Of a stretch of 37,871 nt of DNA, positions 31,917-37,871 are shown in pieces. The stretch lies in NCBI GenBank assembly GCA_016789785.1, contig JAEUQE010000064.1:1-37871 (forward strand), written 5' to 3'. Origin of the DNA: Bryobacterales bacterium (GTDB taxonomy: Bacteria; Acidobacteriota; Terriglobia; Bryobacterales; Bryobacteraceae). Position 1 is the stretch's first letter, and every line of letters begins with the position of its first letter. Under the pieces are notes generated by a model, which was not told the origin of the DNA, did no database searches, and saw nothing but the letters and a program-made list of their open reading frames with translations. A program made the position numbers and the translations under genes.

Positions 31917-34010
31917 ATGTTCCGGCACTATCCAGCCGCACTCACCATCGCCGTACTGCTTCCTGCCGCTCACGCGATCGAACCCCCTGTTGCCAAGCGC
32001 GTGGATCACCGCGAAGTCCGCCACGGCGCCACTGTCATCGACCCTTACCACTGGCTGCGCGAGAAGTCGAGCCCCGAAGTCACTCAGTATCTCGAAGCCG
32101 AGAATGCCTACACCCAGGCGATCACCAAGGATCTGAAGCCCTTCGAAGAGAAGCTCTACAAGGAGATCATCGGGCGCATCAAGCAAACCGACCTCAGTGT
32201 CCCCGTCCGTCGCGGCCCCTATCACTACTATTCGCGAACCGAAGAGGGAAAACAGTATTCCATCCAGTGCCGCCGCAAAGGCAGCATGGACGCGCCCGAG
32301 GAAATCCTGCTTGACCTGAACGAACTCGCCAAGGGACACAAGTTCTTCAGTCTCGGCGCCTTCGCCATCAGTGAAGACCATCAGCAACTGGCGTTCACAA
32401 GCGACACGACGGGCTTCCGGCAATACAAGTTGCAAGTCAAGAATCTGACCACGGGCCAGACGCAGTCCGATCTCGCCGAACGCGTCACTTCCGTCGATTG
32501 GGCTTCGGACAACAAGACACTCCTCTTCACCACCGAGGACAAGGTCACCAAACGTTCCGATTCCTTGTGGCGGTTGGCAGTCGGCGGTACGGTGGAAGGC
32601 CCGGTCTATTACGAAAAGGATGAACTCTACCGGATCTTCCTCAACAAGACCCGCGATCACAAGTACATCGTTCTCCAAATCGCCAGCACCGACACCACCG
32701 AGGCACGCTATGTGGCCGCGAACCAGCCGGCGGCGCCGCTCAAAGTGGCGCTGCCGCGCGAGAAGAAGCACCGCTACGACATCGACCATCGCGAGGGCCT
32801 CTTCTATATCCGCACCAACAAAGACGCGAAGAACTTCCGCGTGGTCACTGCGCCGGCAAGCGATCCATCGCCCAAAAACTGGAAGGAGTTCGTCGCTCAT
32901 CAGCCCACCGTGCTGGTGCAAGGCCTGGATCTGTTCAAGAACTTCGGGGTGCTGATCGAGAAGTCCGAAGCCGTCAATCGCGTCCGAATCCTCGACTTCA
33001 AGACAGGCAAGTGGAAGCCTCTGACCTTCCCCGAACCCGTCTACACCGCGTTCCCAAGCGCCAATCCGGAATACGATACGAATCTGTTTCGTTATTCCTA
33101 CCAGAGTATGGTCACGCCGTCCAGCGTCTTCGATTACGATCTCACCGCGGGCACGTCGAAGCTGCTGAAGCAGGAGCAGGTGCTTGGCGGCTACGACTCA
33201 AAGCAGTACGTCACCGAACGTGCATGGGCCACCGCGCGAGATGGCGTGCGTGTACCGATGTCCGTAGTCTACAAGCGCGGCATCAAGCGCGACGGCACGG
33301 CGCCGCTCTTCCTCTATGCCTATGGCTCCTATGGAATCGGCATGCCAGCGACGTTCTCCAGCGCGCGCCTGAGCTTGCTGGACCGCGGCATGGTGTTTGT
33401 GATCGCGCATATCCGCGGCGGCAACGACATGGGCGAGTCCTGGCATGAAGACGGCATGCTCATGAAGAAGAAGAACACGTTCCACGACTTCATTGACTGT
33501 GCCGATCACCTGATCAGCAACAAGTGGACGTCGAAGGAACGGCTGGTGATCCAGGGTGGCAGCGCGGGCGGCCTGCTGATCGGCGCCGTATTGAACATGC
33601 GCCCCGATCTCTTCCGCGCCGCACACCTCGCGGTGCCCTTTGTCGATGTGATGAACACAATGATGGACGCGTCGCTTCCGTTGACGGTGGGCGAGTATCT
33701 CGAGTGGGGCAATCCGAACGAGAAGGCCGCTTACGACTACATGAAGACCTACAGTCCTTATGACAATCTGGAGAAGCGCGCCTACCCTTCGATCCTCGTA
33801 ACCACGAGCTTGAACGACAGCCAGGTAATGTATTGGGAGCCAGCGAAGTACGTCGCGCGCCTTCGTCCGCTCAAGACCGACAGCAATCCGCTGCTGCTCA
33901 AAACCAACATGGGCGCGGGTCACGGCGGCGCATCCGGCCGCTACGACCGTTTTCGCGAACTCGCGTTCGAGTACGCATGGCTGATGAGCCAGGTCGGCAT
34001 TCGCGAGTAG
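31917..34010 (+). CDS. Exported S9A peptidase (oligopeptidase B / prolyl oligopeptidase type)
   Basis: 697 residues from the ATG at 31917 (AAGGAG at 31908-31913). The open frame continues upstream to 31626 without sensible sequence. A signal peptide (about 1-20, ending A-H-A) is followed by the S9A N-terminal segment (V-I-D-P-Y-H-W-L-R-E), a seven-bladed propeller (about 80-410) and a catalytic domain (about 430-695). The triad is S549 (Q-G-G-S-A-G-G), D634 (L-N-D-S-Q-V) and H669 (G-A-G-H-G-G). The domain order and E-G-K-Q-Y-S-I-Q-C-R-R-K-G favour oligopeptidase B, which cuts after Lys/Arg in short peptides. Periplasmic location is unusual for that enzyme but common in this phylum. Confidence 0.94.
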   Translation: MFRHYPAALTIAVLLPAAHAIEPPVAKRVDHREVRHGATVIDPYHWLREKSSPEVTQYLEAENAYTQAITKDLKPFEEKLYKEIIGRIKQTDLSVPVRRGPYHYYSRTEEGKQYSIQCRRKGSMDAPEEILLDLNELAKGHKFFSLGAFAISEDHQQLAFTSDTTGFRQYKLQVKNLTTGQTQSDLAERVTSVDWASDNKTLLFTTEDKVTKRSDSLWRLAVGGTVEGPVYYEKDELYRIFLNKTRDHKYIVLQIASTDTTEARYVAANQPAAPLKVALPREKKHRYDIDHREGLFYIRTNKDAKNFRVVTAPASDPSPKNWKEFVAHQPTVLVQGLDLFKNFGVLIEKSEAVNRVRILDFKTGKWKPLTFPEPVYTAFPSANPEYDTNLFRYSYQSMVTPSSVFDYDLTAGTSKLLKQEQVLGGYDSKQYVTERAWATARDGVRVPMSVVYKRGIKRDGTAPLFLYAYGSYGIGMPATFSSARLSLLDRGMVFVIAHIRGGNDMGESWHEDGMLMKKKNTFHDFIDCADHLISNKWTSKERLVIQGGSAGGLLIGAVLNMRPDLFRAAHLAVPFVDVMNTMMDASLPLTVGEYLEWGNPNEKAAYDYMKTYSPYDNLEKRAYPSILVTTSLNDSQVMYWEPAKYVARLRPLKTDSNPLLLKTNMGAGHGGASGRYDRFRELAFEYAWLMSQVGIRE

Positions 34011-34045
34011 CCGCACAAGCATTCGACAGGCAACAATCGTCAGAG

Positions 34046-34074
34046 GCGGGGCCATGCCAAGGGGCATGCCCCGC
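34046..34074. terminator. Hairpin between convergent S9 peptidase and serine hydrolase genes
   Basis: GCGGGG (34046-34051) and CATGCC (34053-34058) pair with GGCATG (34063-34068) and CCCCGC (34069-34074), a 12-bp stem with one bulged C and a 4-base loop. It lies between two convergent stops. The T-run is absent on both strands. Confidence 0.5.
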
Positions 34075-34086
34075 GAAACCGTTAAC

Positions 34087-36171
34087 CTACTTCACCCAGA
34101 GCACGAGGCCGGCAGGCGTGGTCGCCAATCCCAAAGCCAACTGAATGTCAACCATGCCACTGACACCCGACGGCACCGTCAGCAGGACTACCGTCTTGCC
34201 AGCCGCCTCCAGTGGAGCGTTGCCTGCATACACAACCGGCGAGAAGCCGGGAGGTGCGCCCGGGACGGCGATCAGATTCGGAAACTGAATCCCGATCCTG
34301 GCGGTCACCAGCGATCGTGGAACCGGATTGCTCGGTGTGCCGCCGATACACGAGTAGCCCCAACCTCCGAGTCCTGACGTGCACCTCGGGGTAATTGCAC
34401 CATCACCGCTGACAGGACTGGTGATGCCTGTACCGCTCAGGTAGACGGCAACCGTTTCGCCGGGACTCAGCTTCTTGGTCTGGCTGTGAATCGTCCCATC
34501 TTTCCGCACAGCGTACACGGTGCCGCTTCCAGACGAGTCGGTGCCATACAGCACGGGGTTGATGGCGGTGATCGAGACCAGGTGGGCTGTACTTTGCTCG
34601 TCCCCCGAAAAGACCACCAGGGGCCTTCCTGTTCCAGCAGCCACGTTGTAGGGCACGATCGCGCCGATCTCATTGGCCGAAACGTAACGGATGGGGCAGT
34701 TCACACCGTTCAACGTGACACGGATGCCATCGACGGAGGTTGGCAGGACCCCGTTGACGGAAGCCGCCGCCGTTCGCGCCACAGGGCCCAGATTGGATCC
34801 GCCAATCGTGAAGTACATCCCGGGCGACAAGGTGGTCACCTGCCTGTTCGCTTCGCTATGCACTCTCTCGGGGGATATCACGGGCTTGAAATACGCCGGG
34901 AACAGGTCGGTCGCCGGCAGCGTCCCCGCGATCCGGTGATTGACCAGAATGTTGACCAGTTCCACTCCGACCTTCTGTTGAATCATCTGGCCGTCCTGGG
35001 TAGTCTGTCCGTGACGGGAGTTGAAGATCACGGCCAAGCCCAGCCGGCTGGCAAGACGCGTAATGTAGGACCGCGACCCGGCAAGCGAGCCATCGTGCGT
35101 GACGCGATTTCCCAACGGCAACAGATTGGGCACCAGGTCGACGGCGAAGCCGAGGCCATAAAAATTGTCCGGCAGACTCGGTGACAGGTCGGGGACAGGC
35201 GCGGGAACCGGCCGTTCCACGATCCTGGCCAGACTGGCCTCCGAGACCACCGGCAAACTGGACTGGGGGTCTACACGGCTGACCACGCGGGCCAGATCCA
35301 CTACCGAACCAAGCCATCCGCCGAGAGCATCAAAGGACTCGAGATAGAACACGCCATAGGGGCGCTCCACCAACCCGAACGGATCAAAAACAGATTGCCC
35401 TGTTGCGGCATCCGCGGGGCCGGTGTAGTATCGTGCCTCCGTCGGTGCGCGCCCGGAAAGCAGCGTACGGCCCTGTTGCATGCGCTGCACACCGATCGGG
35501 CTCAGCACGTGTCTGCGCACAAAGGCCTCATAACTCATTCCGCTCTTGCGCTCGATGATGCGGCCGAGCACGCAGTATCCGAAGTTCGAGTAGTAGTAAC
35601 CCGTCCCTGGCGCATTGGTCAGCGGGCGTCCCAGTTGGTAGCGAATGATGCTGGAGCATTCCACGGGGCGCGTATCCGAAGTGCTTGCCGAGATCGAGTC
35701 CGCCAGGCTCTGATTGCCTTCGAACATCGGATCGACACTGTTGTTAGGGCCGATTCCGCCCATGCCAGAGGTATGCTGCAGCAACTGGCGCACCGTGATC
35801 GTGGCAACCGCCGGATCAGGCGCCCCAACCGGCTGCAGGTGACTCAGGATGTCGAATGCTCGTTCATCCAGCGTGAGCAGACCCTGGTCGACAAGCTTCA
35901 GAATCGCGAGGGCGGTGATGCTCTTGCTCACGCTGGCAATGCGGAACAACGTTGTTGGACTTGGCGCCGCCCCCGTCGTCTGATCGGCTACTCCATAGCC
36001 TTTGGTGTAGATGAGTCTTCCTTCGAAGGTCACGGCGATCACCGCGCCGGGAACAGTGTAACCCTGAATCGAAGTACGGATCTCCTCCATCTTCGCGTCC
36101 ACTTGCTGGCTGAACGTTTGCTGCGCTGGAAGAGCAACACACAAACCAAGTAAGGCAATCACGAGCTTCAT
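34087..36171 (-). CDS. Serine hydrolase (beta-lactamase family) fused to a Solibacter-type C-terminal domain
   Basis: 694 residues from the ATG at 36171 (GGAG at 8-9 bases). The frame is open to 36324 but that part lacks the signal. A signal peptide (about 1-17) leads into a class C beta-lactamase/penicillin-binding fold (about 25-415): S80-V-S-K83, Y194-S-N196 and H359-D-G361 are the three active-site motifs. The last 250 residues (about 445-694) match the pattern of the TIGR03437 C-terminal domain first named in Solibacter (Y-F-T-I-G-G-S-N-L-G-P, I-G-A-I-V-P-Y-N-V, A-V-Y-L-S-G-T-G). Such hydrolases act on esters, D-amino acid peptides or cell-wall fragments; the substrate here is unknown. 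It is divergent from a second member of the same family. Confidence 0.93.
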   Translation of the reverse strand: MKLVIALLGLCVALPAQQTFSQQVDAKMEEIRTSIQGYTVPGAVIAVTFEGRLIYTKGYGVADQTTGAAPSPTTLFRIASVSKSITALAILKLVDQGLLTLDERAFDILSHLQPVGAPDPAVATITVRQLLQHTSGMGGIGPNNSVDPMFEGNQSLADSISASTSDTRPVECSSIIRYQLGRPLTNAPGTGYYYSNFGYCVLGRIIERKSGMSYEAFVRRHVLSPIGVQRMQQGRTLLSGRAPTEARYYTGPADAATGQSVFDPFGLVERPYGVFYLESFDALGGWLGSVVDLARVVSRVDPQSSLPVVSEASLARIVERPVPAPVPDLSPSLPDNFYGLGFAVDLVPNLLPLGNRVTHDGSLAGSRSYITRLASRLGLAVIFNSRHGQTTQDGQMIQQKVGVELVNILVNHRIAGTLPATDLFPAYFKPVISPERVHSEANRQVTTLSPGMYFTIGGSNLGPVARTAAASVNGVLPTSVDGIRVTLNGVNCPIRYVSANEIGAIVPYNVAAGTGRPLVVFSGDEQSTAHLVSITAINPVLYGTDSSGSGTVYAVRKDGTIHSQTKKLSPGETVAVYLSGTGITSPVSGDGAITPRCTSGLGGWGYSCIGGTPSNPVPRSLVTARIGIQFPNLIAVPGAPPGFSPVVYAGNAPLEAAGKTVVLLTVPSGVSGMVDIQLALGLATTPAGLVLWVK

Positions 36172-36329
36172 CGGTAAACTCCCTCTCCTAAACAGGCATC
36201 CTGAACCGCGCGCCGTGGGGCATTCGCCGTGCGGAAACGCTCCTGTTAAACGTGGCGTAGGAACTGAGAACTTTCTTCGAAAAAAATCGCCGCGGCAAGT
36301 GAAGTGATGGCGACAGACCGCCAATCGGT

Positions 36330-36335
36330 TATTCT
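36330..36335 (+). promoter_or_regulatory. -10 box next to the second serine hydrolase start
   Basis: TATTCT ends 6 bases before the ATG at 36342, which would give a leaderless message. No -35 box of quality is seen and there is no room for a Shine-Dalgarno sequence. Confidence 0.4.
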
Positions 36336-36341
36336 GTGGGA

Positions 36342-37430
36342 ATGCTCCGCGCCGCCCTTTGCTTCGTACTCGCGCTTGTCACCGGCACCGCGCAAACATT
36401 TCCTTCGGAGAACTGGGAGTCCGCCAGCCCGGCCGAAAGCGTGGGCTATCGCACCAACCGTCTGGCCGCCATTCGTCCCTTCCTGGAGACGCTTGACACG
36501 ACCGCAATGGTGGTCGTCTCCCGGGGCAAGGTCGTCTTCGAATACGGCGATCTGAAGACGGTGAGCTACCTTGCATCCTGCCGCAAGAGCGTGCTGGCGA
36601 TGCTCTACGGCAACTACGTCCAAAGCGGCAAAGTCCAGCTCAACAAAACGATCGGTGATCTCGGCATCGACGACGAGGGCGGGCTTTTGCCCATTGAGAA
36701 GACGGCCACCGTCGAGCATCTGCTCACTGCGCGATCGGGCGTTTATCATCAGGCGTCGAATGCCGGCGACGCGTTGGGGTCAGCGCCTCCGCGCGGTTCG
36801 CAGAAGCCAGGCACCTATCAGCTCTACAGCAATTGGGATTTCAACGCTGCGGGAACGGCATTTGAGAAGATGACGGGGCGCGACATCTACGAAGCGCTTG
36901 AGTCCGATCTGGTGCGCCCCATCGGCATGCAGGATTTTGACCGTGCGCTGCACAAGAAGTCGGGCGATCTCTCGAAGTCGCTTCATCCGGCGTACCACAT
37001 GCACTTCTCCACACGTGACATGGCCCGGCTTGGCTACCTCATGTTGCGCAAAGGCAATTGGAACGGGAAACAACTGGTGCCTGAAGAGTGGACTCGCAAG
37101 ATCACTTCATTGGTCACACCGGTGATCGATTTGAATCCGCGCTCGGCAACGAACGGCTTCGCATCCGGCACGCTTTGGGGCTATGGCTACATGTGGTGGC
37201 CATGGGACGACCATCAGCGCGAGGGGCCGTTCCGCGGCGCTTATTCCGCGCGTGGAGCAGTGGGTCAATACATCGTGGTGCTTCCCGCGCTGGATACCGT
37301 TGTCGCCCACAAGACCGTCCCCGGCCGCCACCCTGACGGATCGGCACGAGGCGTCAGCGGGCAGGATTTCCAGACGGTGCTTGCGATGATCGCATCCGCC
37401 TACTGCGGGCAGTGCGGCCGCACGCAGTGA
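36342..37430 (+). CDS. Exported serine hydrolase (beta-lactamase family)
   Basis: 362 residues from the ATG at 36342; a GTG two codons upstream (36336) is the alternative. A signal peptide (about 1-18, ending G-T-A-Q) is followed by the class C beta-lactamase fold: S79-C-R-K82 is the catalytic SxxK, Y162-S-N164 the second motif, and S-A-R-G-A-V-G-Q, near residue 300, stands where the KTG/HxG motif should be. The W-G-Y-G-Y-M-W-W stretch just before it is typical of esterase-type members (6-aminohexanoate-dimer hydrolase-like). It therefore more likely cuts esters or amides than beta-lactams. It is divergently oriented to the 34087-36171 family member across about 170 bases. Confidence 0.92.
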   Translation: MLRAALCFVLALVTGTAQTFPSENWESASPAESVGYRTNRLAAIRPFLETLDTTAMVVVSRGKVVFEYGDLKTVSYLASCRKSVLAMLYGNYVQSGKVQLNKTIGDLGIDDEGGLLPIEKTATVEHLLTARSGVYHQASNAGDALGSAPPRGSQKPGTYQLYSNWDFNAAGTAFEKMTGRDIYEALESDLVRPIGMQDFDRALHKKSGDLSKSLHPAYHMHFSTRDMARLGYLMLRKGNWNGKQLVPEEWTRKITSLVTPVIDLNPRSATNGFASGTLWGYGYMWWPWDDHQREGPFRGAYSARGAVGQYIVVLPALDTVVAHKTVPGRHPDGSARGVSGQDFQTVLAMIASAYCGQCGRTQ

Positions 37431-37460
37431 ACACCGGCGCCGCAAGGAATGTGGCTGACC

Positions 37461-37871
37461 TTATCCCCGGACAACCTCCCACGTCTTGCTCTCCACATGC
37501 TTCGCAGCCGCGCCCTTCGACGCCAGCGCGTTGCAATTGGCAGCGGTTGCGGAGGTGAGCGCATCCTTGATCTTCGCGTCCAACGGGCCCCCTTCCGCAA
37601 CCTGACTGCAGTTCCCCGAATTCGCCAACTGACTGCTGTTGAGGTTCACGGTCCAGGTGGGAGAGCTGTCAGTAAAGCTCGAAGGCTGGAACGTCGCCTG
37701 CCAGTGCATGTTCCATAGGAAATGTTTCAGAAACTGATACTCGCGCGCAGGACTCATCAGCGCGAGCACGGTACAGAAGTGAAACTCCAGTTGCACCTCA
37801 CGCAGATAGTTATGCTGCTTCGTGAGGCTGTTCATGTGGTAGAGCGGATAGGTTTCGTGAGGGCCATCCAT
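37461..37871 (-). CDS. Unrecognised protein, C-terminal part (runs off the window end)
   Basis: At least 136 residues, open to the last base of the window. The final three bases read ATG on this strand, but there is no way to see whether this is the real start. The sequence is rich in His, Trp, Asn and Ser (L-Y-H-M-N-S-L-T-K-Q, H-F-L-W-N-M-H-W-Q). Two cysteines near the end (G-N-C-S-Q, A-N-C-N-A) might pair, and the last 15 residues are polar (K-H-V-E-S-K-T-W-E-V). I recognise no family. It converges with the serine hydrolase at 37430 with a 30-base gap. Confidence 0.6.
   Translation of the reverse strand: MDGPHETYPLYHMNSLTKQHNYLREVQLEFHFCTVLALMSPAREYQFLKHFLWNMHWQATFQPSSFTDSSPTWTVNLNSSQLANSGNCSQVAEGGPLDAKIKDALTSATAANCNALASKGAAAKHVESKTWEVVRG

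Noticed and set aside
36189..36250. Loose inverted repeat (TAAACAGG / CCTGTTAA) between the divergent serine hydrolases as an operator
   Set aside because: The arms are short and about 45 bases apart, with no further symmetry; it is within what chance would give.

Overview
The window is a dense, high-GC bacterial chromosome segment, best explained as Acidobacteriota of the Bryobacterales/Solibacterales (Candidatus Solibacter relatives). Three things point there: a C-terminal domain of the type first catalogued in Solibacter (TIGR03437-like) on the serine hydrolase at 34087-36171; an 802-residue orphan MacB/FtsX-type permease of the acidobacterial ADOP kind at 21122-23530; and a large TonB-dependent receptor with an N-terminal carboxypeptidase-regulatory-like domain at 25652-29137. 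No rRNA, clear tRNA, CRISPR array, integrase or insertion sequence was seen. No intergenic gap exceeds about 260 bases.

Layout. 1-3366 (minus): the first codons of a Tat-type exported protein, then an operon read leftward of response regulator, GH3 glycosidase and LamG-domain protein. 3547-5797 (plus): TIM-barrel isomerase, exported cyclophilin, and two small unrecognised proteins. 5801-8350 (minus): a large exported PIG-L deacetylase with extra domains. 8487-11171 (plus): DUF255/thioredoxin-fold protein and thiol peroxidase. 11250-12017 (minus): exported unknown. 12062-17387 (plus): mutarotase-like protein, aldo/keto reductase and a BsuPI-domain protein in a tight operon, then an S9 peptidase. 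17365-17940 (minus): YceI. 18049-19191 (plus): GT2/GT21-like glycosyltransferase. 19181-20982 (minus): a Gly/Pro-rich exported protein and a second mutarotase-like protein. 21122-30105 (plus): ADOP permease, two unrecognised proteins, TonB receptor, and a Tat-exported DapA-family protein. 30237-31657: a 51-residue zinc ribbon gene (plus), converging on a two-gene minus operon of an alpha/beta hydrolase and an orphan. 31917-37430: an oligopeptidase B-like S9 enzyme and two divergent serine beta-lactamase-family proteins. The window closes inside an unrecognised minus-strand gene.

Taken together, the genes describe an envelope- and periplasm-centred, scavenging lifestyle: many exported hydrolases for sugars, amidated sugars and peptides, a TonB receptor for uptake, sugar-processing enzymes (isomerase, aldo/keto reductase, mutarotase-like pair), and small redox proteins. 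Several plus-strand genes carry a -10 hexamer only 6-7 bases before the ATG, which suggests leaderless transcription and settles some starts. I did not find a clear-cut novel defence, mobile or biosynthetic system. The most novel-looking parts are the small unrecognised gene pairs at 4999-5797 and 30412-31657, the divergent Tat-exported DapA homologue, and the multidomain PIG-L protein.
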